From: CAYSYH01 sp964435455 | Lineage (GTDB): Bacteria > Patescibacteriota > WWE3 > 2-01-FULL-39-13 > JAACPI01 | Assembly (NCBI GenBank): GCA_964435455.1 | Contig: CAYSYH010000005.1 | Span: 1-33,829 of the forward strand | Length of the DNA stretch: 33,829 nt | Reading direction: 5' to 3' | Shown here: positions 23,281 to 30,729 of the stretch, one piece after another | How the letters are laid out: every line of letters begins with the position of its first letter | How positions within the stretch are numbered: the first letter of the stretch is position 1 | Made by a program: the position numbers and the translations under genes | The notes under the pieces: generated by a model | What the model was told of the DNA's origin: nothing | Database searches by the model: none | What the model saw: the letters and a program-made list of their open reading frames with translations, nothing else

Positions 23281-24633
23281 ATGAGGGAAGTAATTATTGT
23301 AAATGGAGGAAAACCATTATTTGGCAAAGTAAAACCTATACCAAACAAAAACGCCATATTAACCTTATTGCCAGCAAGTATATTAACTAGTAAAACAGTA
23401 GTTTATAAAAATGTACCTAAAAGTCCCGACGTATTAAAAATGATAGAAATACTTAAAATTTTAGGTGCAAAAATAAAAGTGCCCAAAAACTGGAGAGAGG
23501 ATAAAGGAGGAACAATTAATATAAATACAAAAACCATCAATAGTTACAAAATAGATTATGGGACAGGAAAAAAGTTTAGAGCTAGCATATTATTAGCAGG
23601 CCCCTTGTTAGCTAGATTTGGCAAAGTATTCTTACCGCTACCGGGAGGCTGCTCACTAGGTGCAAGATCAATAGCTACACATATAGACAATTTCAAAAAA
23701 ATGGGGGCACATATAAAATATAAAAAGGAGGGTGTACTTATAGAAATAAAAACACCACCTAAAAATGTGTTTATATGGCAAACAGAAACCAGTGTAACCG
23801 CTACGGAAAACTTAATTTTATATTTATCCGGAATTAAAGAAAAAAATACTATCTTTAATGCAGCAAGTGAACCCCATGTAACACAATTAGAAAAAATGTT
23901 AATAAAAATGGGAGTAAGTATACGGGGTGTAGGATCAAATAAATTACAAATCCAAGGAAACAAGACAAGAAATATTAAAGGTACTACAGTACATATAGAC
24001 CCCGACTTTGTAGATATAACGGGATTAATAATTGCGGCTAGCATTACGAAGGGTAAAATGACAATTGTAAACTCTTATAAACAAGAAATTATGGGGGGCA
24101 TAATACAAATACTTAGAAAATTTGGTGTTAACATAAAAATTAGAGATAAAGATATAATTATTGATGGGGAAAAACAAGAATTAAATATACTTAAACACTT
24201 AGATGAGTTGCCCTTAGCAAAAAAAGGATTACCAAAGATAGTTGCGCAACCCTGGCCCGGCTTTCCTGTAGACGCATTACCAGCATTGGTTGTATTAGCC
24301 TGTAAAAGCAAAGGGGAAGTATTAATTCAAAATTGGATGTACGAAACTGGCTTACATTTTGCAAATATATTAAACAGTATGGGTGCGAATATTTTTATTA
24401 GCGACCCACAAAGAATAATTGTAAAAGGACCCGTAACCTTTAAAGGAGAGTTTGTTACAGCACCAGGTATAATACAAGCAACATATGCCTTGTTCTTAGC
24501 TGCTTTAAGTACCAAAGAGAAAACTGTAATAGAAGGAGCAGAAATACTTAAGAGGAGATATCCAAATATATTTAAATTATATAGAAAACTAGGAGCAAAA
24601 ATTCAAGTAAAAAAAATTAAAAATGCTTATTAG
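23281..24633 (+). CDS. murA: UDP-N-acetylglucosamine 1-carboxyvinyltransferase (MurA), divergent
   Basis: Encodes 450 residues. MurA transfers enolpyruvate from PEP to UDP-GlcNAc, the first committed step of peptidoglycan synthesis. Kept: Lys23-Asn24 (PNKNAIL), the flexible loop LPGGCSLGAR with catalytic Cys124 (target of fosfomycin) and Arg129, TSVTATEN, and Asp331 in PGFPVDALPA. Changed: the FENR motif reads YETG (355-358), losing the Arg331 equivalent, and the DLRA motif reads GIIQA (396-400), losing the Arg371 equivalent. The Arg397 region (KRRYPN) seems kept. Most chemistry residues remain, so activity is probable but PEP binding may differ. It starts at the predicted transcription start (leaderless) and overlaps murB by 11 nt. 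Confidence 0.88.
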   Translation: MREVIIVNGGKPLFGKVKPIPNKNAILTLLPASILTSKTVVYKNVPKSPDVLKMIEILKILGAKIKVPKNWREDKGGTININTKTINSYKIDYGTGKKFRASILLAGPLLARFGKVFLPLPGGCSLGARSIATHIDNFKKMGAHIKYKKEGVLIEIKTPPKNVFIWQTETSVTATENLILYLSGIKEKNTIFNAASEPHVTQLEKMLIKMGVSIRGVGSNKLQIQGNKTRNIKGTTVHIDPDFVDITGLIIAASITKGKMTIVNSYKQEIMGGIIQILRKFGVNIKIRDKDIIIDGEKQELNILKHLDELPLAKKGLPKIVAQPWPGFPVDALPALVVLACKSKGEVLIQNWMYETGLHFANILNSMGANIFISDPQRIIVKGPVTFKGEFVTAPGIIQATYALFLAALSTKEKTVIEGAEILKRRYPNIFKLYRKLGAKIQVKKIKNAY

Positions 24634-25678
24634 CAAAAATGCTAGTTTAAAAAGATTAAATGGCTTTAAAACAAATATAACAGCTAAAAGGTTAATAGTA
24701 ATAGAAAACCCTAAAGATATTAGAAAAATAGACATAAAAGAAGATTTTTTTATATTGGGAAAGGGTTTTAATACTCTTTTTGCTACAAAATATTTTAAAG
24801 GAGATATATTAAATATAAACATAAAAGGTATTAAAGTAATAAAAGAAAAAAATAATTATGTTTATTTAAAAATAGGAGCTGGAGAAGATTGGATAAACCT
24901 TGTAAAATACTGCGTTAATAAAAATTGGGGAGGTATAGAAAATTTAGCATATATACCAGGAACTGTAGGAGCTGCAGTAGTACAAAATATTGCGGCTTAT
25001 GGCGGAAATCTTCAAGATGTTCTTATTAAAGTTAAAACAATAGATACCAAAACTAAAAAGGGGGAAACCTACCTAAAAAAAGAATGTGATTTTGGTTATA
25101 GAACCAGCCTATTTAAAAAAGAAAAAAACAAAATAATTACATATGTATATATAAAATTGAGCAAAAAACCTAAAATAAATACAAATTATTTTGAAAAAGG
25201 TATAAGAAAAAACTCTATTAAAGAATATTTACAACAACATTTTAAAAAGCCTTATAAAGTAAAAGATATCGCAAAAGCAATAACAGACATAAGAAAAAGT
25301 AAATTACCAGAACCAAACAAAATACCTTCTTGTGGAAGCTTTTTTTTAAACCCTATAATAAGCAAAAAAAAATATAATTATCTAAAAAAGAGATATTCAG
25401 ACATTCAAGCATACCCTCCCACAAAAAGATTAGTATATACAAATAACATAAAAAAATACAAAAAGGTAAAAATATCTGCAGGACAATTACTAGATAAAGC
25501 AGGTTGGCGAGGAAAATGGATAAAAAATTGTGGGTGCTACCATAAAAATGCTGCTATTGTTGTAACCAATAAAAAAGCTACTGGAGAAGAATTATTAAAA
25601 TTTACAAAAACTTTAAAAAGAAGTATAAAAAGTAAATTTAATATAGATTTAAAAGAAGAGGTAGTTATAGTAAATTAA
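24623..25678 (+). CDS. murB: UDP-N-acetylenolpyruvoylglucosamine reductase
   Basis: Encodes 351 residues, close to E. coli MurB (342). A FAD/NADPH enzyme reducing the MurA product to UDP-MurNAc. FAD-binding features: FFILGKGFNTLF and GGIENLAYIPGTVGAAVVQNIAAYG. The DFGYRTSLFK segment supplies the type-I Tyr/Arg pair, PSCGSFFLNP the general-acid serine, and KEEVVIVN the C-terminal glutamate region. The extra loop before SCGSFF (about 187-225) fits the type I subfamily. It overlaps murA by 11 nt, so the two consecutive pathway steps are coupled. Together with murF across the divergent promoter this is a small cell-wall gene island. Confidence 0.95.
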   Translation: MLISKNASLKRLNGFKTNITAKRLIVIENPKDIRKIDIKEDFFILGKGFNTLFATKYFKGDILNINIKGIKVIKEKNNYVYLKIGAGEDWINLVKYCVNKNWGGIENLAYIPGTVGAAVVQNIAAYGGNLQDVLIKVKTIDTKTKKGETYLKKECDFGYRTSLFKKEKNKIITYVYIKLSKKPKINTNYFEKGIRKNSIKEYLQQHFKKPYKVKDIAKAITDIRKSKLPEPNKIPSCGSFFLNPIISKKKYNYLKKRYSDIQAYPPTKRLVYTNNIKKYKKVKISAGQLLDKAGWRGKWIKNCGCYHKNAAIVVTNKKATGEELLKFTKTLKRSIKSKFNIDLKEEVVIVN

Positions 25679-25739
25679 CGAATACCTATTTATTTTATAT
25701 GTATAGTATAATAGGTAAATAATTGATAGAAAACACTAA

Positions 25740-25814
25740 GGCGCAGTGGCGAAGTGGAAACGCTGGGGTCTGCAAAACCTCGATGCGAGGGTTCGATTCC
25801 CTCCTGCGCCTCCA
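25740..25814 (+). tRNA. tRNA-Cys (GCA)
   Basis: A 75-nt cloverleaf with encoded CCA (25812-25814). Acceptor stem GGCGCAG (25740-25746) pairs with CTGCGCC (25804-25810), and the discriminator is U (25811), the known identity base of tRNA-Cys. The anticodon stem GGGGT/ACCTC encloses the loop CTGCAAA with anticodon GCA. The T-arm is GAGGG-TTCGATT-CCCTC. A possible -10 TATAAT lies at 25707-25712. Confidence 0.97.
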
Positions 25815-25823
25815 AGTAAACTA

Positions 25824-25853
25824 TTGACACTCTACCTATTAGTCTGCTATAAA
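25824..25853 (+). promoter_or_regulatory. groESL promoter
   Basis: Consensus TTGACA (25824-25829), 18 nt, TATAAA (25848-25853), with initiation near 25860. This leaves a leader of about 38 nt before the chosen groES start. A short inverted repeat CTATA-AAC-TATAG (25847-25859) covers the -10 and could be an operator. No CIRCE element (TTAGCACTC-N9-GAGTGCTAA) is present. Confidence 0.65.
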
Positions 25854-25897
25854 CTATAGTGGTTAAATTATTAAGTAATAAGTTTAAATTAAAAATT

Positions 25898-26191
25898 ATG
25901 AGTGTAAAAGTAAAACCACTTGCAAATAGAGTATTAATATTACCTTTAGAAGAAGAATCAAAAACATCATCTGGAATATATATACCAGAATCGGCAAAAG
26001 AAAAGCCACAAAAAGGAAAAGTTGTAGCTGTAGGACCAGGAAAGTTTGAGCATGGGAATCTTATAAAACCTGGTGTAAAAGTAGGAGATGTTGTTATTTT
26101 TAAAAAGTGGGGTGGAGAAGACATAACTATAGAAGGAACAGAATATAAACTAGTAGAAGAAGATGATATTTTAGCAATTGTACAACAATAG
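25898..26191 (+). CDS. groES: Co-chaperonin GroES
   Basis: Encodes 97 residues, the normal length, from the ATG at 25898. A GTG at 25859 would add 13 residues (MVKLLSNKFKLKI) absent from the family. However, it coincides with the predicted transcription start, so a leaderless longer form cannot be excluded. GroES caps the GroEL ring as a heptamer. Seen: VKPLANRVLILPLEEESKTSSGIYIPESAKEKPQKGKV with the mobile loop (about 18-35), then GEYV-like GVKVGDVVIFKKWGG and a closing strand EDDILAIV. The usual order groES-groEL is kept with a 26-nt gap. Confidence 0.96.
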   Translation: MSVKVKPLANRVLILPLEEESKTSSGIYIPESAKEKPQKGKVVAVGPGKFEHGNLIKPGVKVGDVVIFKKWGGEDITIEGTEYKLVEEDDILAIVQQ

Positions 26192-26217
26192 AGTATTAAA
26201 TTTTAATTATAAAAACT

Positions 26218-27849
26218 ATGGCAAAAAAAGTAATTTACGGATCAAATGCAAAACAAAAACTCCAAACAGGAGTAAATATGATAGCTAATGCAGTAGCTGT
26301 AACTATGGGACCAAAAGGTAGAAATGTAGCACTTTCTAAATTTGGGAGCGCTACTGTGACCCACGATGGTGTAACTGTAGCTAAAGAAATAGAAGCTAAA
26401 GACCCATTCGTAAATATGGGAATACAAATGCTAGCAGAGGCAGCCAGTAAAACAAACGATGTTGCGGGAGATGGTACTACAACCGCTACTGTTTTAGCAC
26501 AAGCAATTGTAGAAGAAGGATTAAAAGTAACTACAGCAGGAGCAAACCCAATGATTATAAAGAGAGGATTAGAAAAAGCGGCTAAAAAGGTTGTGGAACA
26601 AATAAGCTCACAAGCCAAACCTATAAAAACAAAAGAAGAGAGAGCAAGAGTAGCTACAATTTCATCACAAAGCGAAGAAATAGGTAAATTAATAGCAGAA
26701 GCTCTAGAAAAAGTAGGGGACAAAGGGGTTATTACTACAGAAGAAAGCCAAGGATTAAATACATATATTGATGTAAAAGAAGGTATGGTTATTGATAGAG
26801 GATATATATCCCCTTACTTTGTAACAGATTCAGAAAAAATGGAGGCAGTAATTGAAGATGCACATATATTAATAACTGACAAAAAGATATCATCTATGCA
26901 AGATATATTACCTATGTTAGAAGAGTTGGTAAAAATAAGTAAAAACTTTGTTATAGTTGCAGAAGATGTAGAAGGAGAAGCTTTAGCAACATTAGTAGTA
27001 AACAAGCTAAGGGGTACATTTAATGCACTAGCTGTAAAAGCACCTGGATTTGGAGATAGAAGAAAAGAGATGCTTCAAGATTTGGCAATACTCACAGGAG
27101 GGACATTTATAAGTGAAGAGTTAGGCAGAAAATTAGACTCAGTAAGAGTAGAAGATTTGGGAAGGTGTACAAAGGTGGTAGCAACAAAAGACGAAACATT
27201 ATTTTTAGGAGGAGCTGGAGATAAAAAAGAAATAGAAAAGAGGGTTGCACAAATTGAAAAACAAATTGAACAAGCAAATAATGATTATGATAAAGAAAAA
27301 CTACAAGAAAGATTAGCCAAACTAGCAGACGGAGATGCAGTAATTAATGTAGGTGCAGCAACAGAAACAGAATTAAAAGAAAAAAAATACAGAGTAGAAG
27401 ATGCAGTAAATGCCACTAAAGCAGCAATAGAAGAAGGAGTAGTACCTGGGGGTGGGATAACGCTTATAAAAGCAACTAAAGTTTTAGACGACTTAAAATT
27501 AGAAGGAGATGAAAAAATTGGTGTAGAAATACTACAAAGGGCGTTAGAAAAACCCTTTAGAAAAATATTGCAAAATGCTGGAGTAGATGCAGGATACTAT
27601 TTAAACCAAGTTAGAGAATCTAAAGGAGATGAAGGATTTGATGTTATGAGCATGAAAATGGTAAATATGATTGATGCAGGAATAATTGATCCAGCAAAAG
27701 TTACTAAAAGCGCTGTAGAAAATGCAGTAAGTGTAAGTATAAATATTTTAACAACCGAAGCATTAGTTGCAGAAGTTAAAGAAGAAAAAGAAAAAGGAGA
27801 CTTGAATGGGTCCACCGGACCTGCAAGCATGCCCAATATGGGAATGTAA
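26218..27849 (+). CDS. groEL: Chaperonin GroEL
   Basis: Encodes 543 residues (E. coli 548), complete. The double-ring ATP-driven folding chamber. Signatures: VTMGPKGRNVAL, DGVTVAKEIE, the ATP site NDVAGDGTTTATVLAQAIV, apical-domain YISPYFVTD and GFGDRRKEMLQDLAILTGG, and VEDAVNATKAAIEEGVVPGGG. The C-terminal tail ends SMPNMGM, a short version of the GGM tail. It is followed about 60 nt later by a bidirectional terminator shared with hsp20. There is no Shine-Dalgarno sequence before the ATG. Confidence 0.98.
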   Translation: MAKKVIYGSNAKQKLQTGVNMIANAVAVTMGPKGRNVALSKFGSATVTHDGVTVAKEIEAKDPFVNMGIQMLAEAASKTNDVAGDGTTTATVLAQAIVEEGLKVTTAGANPMIIKRGLEKAAKKVVEQISSQAKPIKTKEERARVATISSQSEEIGKLIAEALEKVGDKGVITTEESQGLNTYIDVKEGMVIDRGYISPYFVTDSEKMEAVIEDAHILITDKKISSMQDILPMLEELVKISKNFVIVAEDVEGEALATLVVNKLRGTFNALAVKAPGFGDRRKEMLQDLAILTGGTFISEELGRKLDSVRVEDLGRCTKVVATKDETLFLGGAGDKKEIEKRVAQIEKQIEQANNDYDKEKLQERLAKLADGDAVINVGAATETELKEKKYRVEDAVNATKAAIEEGVVPGGGITLIKATKVLDDLKLEGDEKIGVEILQRALEKPFRKILQNAGVDAGYYLNQVRESKGDEGFDVMSMKMVNMIDAGIIDPAKVTKSAVENAVSVSINILTTEALVAEVKEEKEKGDLNGSTGPASMPNMGM

Positions 27850-27906
27850 TTTAAATTGTAGAAATACATTTAAGGAGATTAAATATAGTTAATTAAGAAA
27901 TAGAAT

Positions 27907-27938
27907 AAAAAACCTCCCCGTAAAAGGGGAGGTTTTTT
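27907..27938. terminator. Bidirectional intrinsic terminator between groEL and hsp20
   Basis: Stem CCTCCCC (27913-27919) pairs with GGGGAGG (27926-27932) around a six-base loop, flanked by an A-run on the left and six T on the right. It works on both strands and so ends groESL (+) and hsp20 (-). Confidence 0.93.
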
Positions 27939-27965
27939 AGTAGTAGTGTATATACAACATTATAC

Positions 27966-28391
27966 TTACTTAGCAATAACTTTAATTGTAGTGCCTTTTG
28001 CTTCACTTGTTTTAGGTATAGATATCTTAATAACACCATTTTTAACCTCCGCTTTGGCTTTTCCGCCTTCTACTTGAGTAGGCAACTGTAATTCATAATT
28101 AAAGGAAGTTTGTATATTAGAATAATATACTTTTTTATTTTTATCCTCTTTTTCCTCCTTTTTAGCAGATCCTGTTATACGTAAAGTGCTCCCATCAATG
28201 CTTACGTTCACATCTTTAGGATCAACACCATATACAGGAGCCTCAACTACAACACTCTTATTAGTCTCATATAATTTAATGGGAGCCTCTACAGACCTAC
28301 TAAAAGTTGGAAAAAAATCATCTAAATCACTAAAGCTTGGAAAAGAACCAAACCAAGCCGCTAAGGGATTTGAATATTTTTGTATAGCCAT
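27966..28391 (-). CDS. Small heat shock protein, Hsp20/alpha-crystallin family
   Basis: Encodes 141 residues from the ATG at 28391. A GTG three codons upstream overlaps the ribosome binding site and is rejected. An ATP-independent holdase that keeps unfolded proteins soluble. The N-terminal region is rich in Phe/Ser (WFGSFPSFSDLDDFFPTF). The alpha-crystallin domain (about 37-130) contains VVVEAPVYGVDPKDVNVSIDG and ends with the GVIKISIPK (A-x-x-x-n-GvL-like) motif. A charged insert (KKEEKEDKNKK) lies in the usual loop. A strong Shine-Dalgarno GGAGGT (plus 28399-28404) stands 7 nt from the ATG, rare in this window and fitting for rapid stress expression. Confidence 0.95.
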   Translation of the reverse strand: MAIQKYSNPLAAWFGSFPSFSDLDDFFPTFSRSVEAPIKLYETNKSVVVEAPVYGVDPKDVNVSIDGSTLRITGSAKKEEKEDKNKKVYYSNIQTSFNYELQLPTQVEGGKAKAEVKNGVIKISIPKTSEAKGTTIKVIAK

Positions 28392-28428
28392 AAATTTCAC
28401 CTCCTTTTAAAGAAGAAATTTATCACTA

Positions 28429-28478
28429 CATTTTTAGTATAGTATTTTTTATCAATCTGTCAAGTGGTCTGATAAAAA
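28429..28478 (-). promoter_or_regulatory. hsp20 promoter with a 9-bp inverted repeat around the -35
   Basis: Minus strand: consensus TTGACA (plus 28458-28463), 16 nt, TATACT (plus 28436-28441), with initiation near 28429 and a leader of about 38 nt. A perfect 9-bp inverted repeat, TTTTTATCA (28446-28454) and TGATAAAAA (28470-28478), is centred on the -35 and suggests a repressor site. It does not match CIRCE. The upstream gene's stop codon lies within this -35. Confidence 0.7.
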
Positions 28479-29284
28479 TTATTGAGTATTTTTACAGAAT
28501 AATCATTTTTAAAAAAAAGTATCCTTTTTAAAGTAACTACTTCTGTTGTAATCTTAGAACGCATATATAAATATTGTATTGAATAGAACATATATTCAAT
28601 AGGTAAAAACAATAGGGAAATAATACTAAAGGATTTACAAGAAGTATTTTTAAATTTAAATATTTTAAAATTAGGTAGATAATTCAATACCCACATATTA
28701 TTAAATAAAAAGAGTTCATAGTGACTTTCTTTATTTATTAAGGTTTTCATACGAACAATCTCATTAGCTATATATACATTTTCATTTTCCCATTTTAAAA
28801 AATCTTGCGAAATATATATATTGGGACAATAGGGTAGGCGATATATTTTTTTAATTTTTAGGTATAACCAAACAAAAAAACGTCCTATCCATAAAAAATT
28901 CTTTTGCATTATAAAAAACAAATCCACGTCGTAATACAACGAGGGATTATTTGCAGCAACACTACCAGTGATACCTATATATTTAATAAAAAACAACTTT
29001 CCTAAGAATTTTAAATCTTTCTCCGCTTTTGCAATAATCTTTTTAACCTTTACCTGAGAAGTTTCCCGATTATATACCCAAGTGGGGGATCTCTTTAGCA
29101 TATAATAATCTTTTATTTTTACTATTTTCTTTTTTTTAGTCAGAGATGCAAGATGTTTATTTACAATGTCAAAACTTGTTTTTTTTGGATAAATTAAATA
29201 ATTATATACTTCATAAGACGTTAAAGGATATTTAAATTGGTGAGAATATCTAAGAGTATCTATAATTGCTGTATTTAATGACAT
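28460..29284 (-). CDS. Nucleotidyltransferase-like protein with N-terminal winged helix
   Basis: Encodes 274 residues. The N-terminal 75 residues look like a winged helix (YPLTSYEVYNYLIYPKKTSFDIVNKHLASLTKKKKIVKI). The segment YIGITGSVAANNPSLYYDVDLFFI has the GS-x(n)-D-x-D signature of the Pol-beta nucleotidyltransferase superfamily. A hydrophobic segment (FLWIGRFFVWLYLKI) follows, then a helical C-terminal part. Substrate unknown. It may modify RNA, protein or a small molecule, or be a MNT-like antitoxin-type enzyme without its usual HEPN partner. It is the last gene after rnhA (13-nt gap), and its stop lies inside the hsp20 promoter. Confidence 0.7.
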   Translation of the reverse strand: MSLNTAIIDTLRYSHQFKYPLTSYEVYNYLIYPKKTSFDIVNKHLASLTKKKKIVKIKDYYMLKRSPTWVYNRETSQVKVKKIIAKAEKDLKFLGKLFFIKYIGITGSVAANNPSLYYDVDLFFIMQKNFLWIGRFFVWLYLKIKKIYRLPYCPNIYISQDFLKWENENVYIANEIVRMKTLINKESHYELFLFNNMWVLNYLPNFKIFKFKNTSCKSFSIISLLFLPIEYMFYSIQYLYMRSKITTEVVTLKRILFFKNDYSVKILNNFYQTT

Positions 29285-29297
29285 AGTACATAAATGT

Positions 29298-29714
29298 TTA
29301 AATAAAGTTATCCAAAGCTTTATTTACAAGAGTATCAGCTTCTTTATTTTTAAATCTAGGAATATGTATAAAATCTACCTTTTTAAAGGATTGTGATAAA
29401 TCTAAAACTTTAAAAAAAAGAGGTCGTAATTTAATATTTTTAACTTTATATTGTCCGTTTAATTGCTTAACAACCAATTCACTATCTAAAAAGCAAAGCA
29501 ATTTTTGAGAAAATCCAGTAGATAAAACATCCTTTAGGCCCTCTATTAGTGCAGTATACTCTGCAATATTATTAGTAGTAATTCCTATTTTTTTTCCTTT
29601 AGAGAGAACTTTTGAACCATTTAAATAAAAGATATATCCTATAGCAGCAGGTCCAGGATTACCTCTACTACCCCCATCAGTAAATAATAAAGCCTTTTTA
29701 CTTTGTGGAATCAT
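29298..29714 (-). CDS. rnhA: Ribonuclease HI
   Basis: Encodes 138 residues. Cleaves the RNA strand of RNA-DNA hybrids (primers, R-loops). The four acidic catalytic residues are visible: Asp in LFTDGGSRGNPGPA, Glu in NNIAEYTALIEGL, Asp in CFLDSELVVKQLNGQYKVKN and Asp in NKEADTLVNKA, with the preceding HIPR. The form without the basic handle is the RnhA/RNase-HI-like type common in low-GC bacteria and archaea. It overlaps the start of the gene order from the Wzz-like membrane protein by 17 nt, so they are cotranscribed. Confidence 0.95.
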   Translation of the reverse strand: MIPQSKKALLFTDGGSRGNPGPAAIGYIFYLNGSKVLSKGKKIGITTNNIAEYTALIEGLKDVLSTGFSQKLLCFLDSELVVKQLNGQYKVKNIKLRPLFFKVLDLSQSFKKVDFIHIPRFKNKEADTLVNKALDNFI

Positions 29715-30273
29715 AATAAAAACGTCTTAATAATAAAGAAATAGAACTTAAAATCAGAAAAAAACTAAAAGATAATATAAAGATCTTAACAGGCGATATA
29801 CCTGCTTTATAAGAATAGTTGTAAAAATCTAAAGGTTTTAAAGTTACATCAAGATTTTGGGGAAGTATAGAAACTAAAACAAGGTTTAGATTATCTTTTA
29901 TAACTTTTTGTGTTTTAATTAAGTCTAGTTCTTTTTTACTAACCAATTTTATATTTAATAAACTATCTCCATTTGTTTTTGACAACATGTAAATAAGAGT
30001 GGAATTTAGTTCTTTCTGAACAGCATTTTTAAAATCATTTTGTGAAGCAAATAAGGATATACTATTAGAAATGGTTGAAGAAGTTTGTCTTTGGTAAAAA
30101 CCATTGTAATCATAAAAATCAGATCCTGTTTTAAAATAAGGTACAATAGAATAATTTAAGCTAGTAACATAAATTGGAGGTATCTTTATATAAACTAAAG
30201 TAATTATTATAGCTATTAAAAGGGATAATAATATACTAAGTACAAAACTATTAAGTTTTAGAAATGAAAACAT
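29698..30273 (-). CDS. Membrane protein with Wzz-like two-TM topology, unknown function
   Basis: Encodes 191 residues. One transmembrane helix near the N terminus (about 10-30), an extracytoplasmic domain of about 125 residues and a second helix near the C terminus (about 163-183) ending in a basic tail (LLRRFYYDSTK). This is the layout of chain-length determinants (Wzz/YveK), and KAGISPVKIFILSF resembles the Pro-containing second helix of that family. Identity is uncertain. A TATAAT (plus 30280-30285) lies 6 nt before the ATG, predicting a leaderless operon message for this gene, rnhA and the nucleotidyltransferase-like gene. Confidence 0.6.
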   Translation of the reverse strand: MFSFLKLNSFVLSILLSLLIAIIITLVYIKIPPIYVTSLNYSIVPYFKTGSDFYDYNGFYQRQTSSTISNSISLFASQNDFKNAVQKELNSTLIYMLSKTNGDSLLNIKLVSKKELDLIKTQKVIKDNLNLVLVSILPQNLDVTLKPLDFYNYSYKAGISPVKIFILSFSFFLILSSISLLLRRFYYDSTK

Positions 30274-30322
30274 ATCTATATTATAAAGCTTATAAAGGAA
30301 TAAAGGAATTAAAAAAACAAAT

Positions 30323-30685
30323 TGGTGGAGATGGGGAGAGTTGAACTCCCGTGTTAATAAAAACCCATTAAAAAGTATTACAAGCTTTTACAATTTAGAC
30401 AAAAGTCTAAATAAAATCTAAGGTTAAAACCTTACAAAAATGGTTAGTATTTTTTAGAGTAGGCCTTACTAACCAAAAGCACTACCCTATTTTGGCGTTT
30501 ATAATACCTCTTAATCCTAGCCAAAAAAAAGATTAAGAAGCACTTCAACTTAAGCAGCTACGAGAGCTGGCTGTTGAAGACGTGCTGTTTTTTTTGCACT
30601 TATACTTTTAGCCCTTTTTAGGAGTTGGCTAAGCTCCGCTTGCTTTTTAATGAGCATTTTATTAAGCAAAGCCAAGTACATCCCC
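30323..30685 (-). ncRNA. ssrA: tmRNA (transfer-messenger RNA)
   Basis: A 363-nt RNA. The 5' end GGGGATG (at 30685) pairs with CATCTCC before the discriminator A and encoded CCA (30323-30325), forming the acceptor stem. The T-arm GGGAG-TTCAACT-CTCCC follows inside the 3' end. The tag frame runs from 30597 to the TAA at 30550 and reads AKKTARLQQPALVAA, with resume codon GCA and the expected hydrophobic Ala-Ala end. tmRNA rescues stalled ribosomes and tags the product for proteolysis. The promoter TTGATT (30721-30726), 16 nt, TAGAAT (30699-30704) lies in the short gap after the DUF4012 gene. Confidence 0.95.
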
Positions 30686-30698
30686 AAATTCAAACACA

Positions 30699-30726
30699 AT
30701 TCTAACATAAAAATATATAAAATCAA
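30699..30726 (-). promoter_or_regulatory. ssrA promoter
   Basis: Minus strand TTGATT (plus 30721-30726), 16-nt spacer, TAGAAT (plus 30699-30704). Initiation near 30692 would give a short leader of about 6-7 nt to be removed by RNase P before G at 30685. Confidence 0.55.
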
Positions 30727-30729
30727 TAA

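Noticed and set aside
25824..25898. CIRCE element upstream of groES
   Set aside because: The required TTAGCACTC and GAGTGCTAA arms are absent. Only a small 5-bp palindrome is present.
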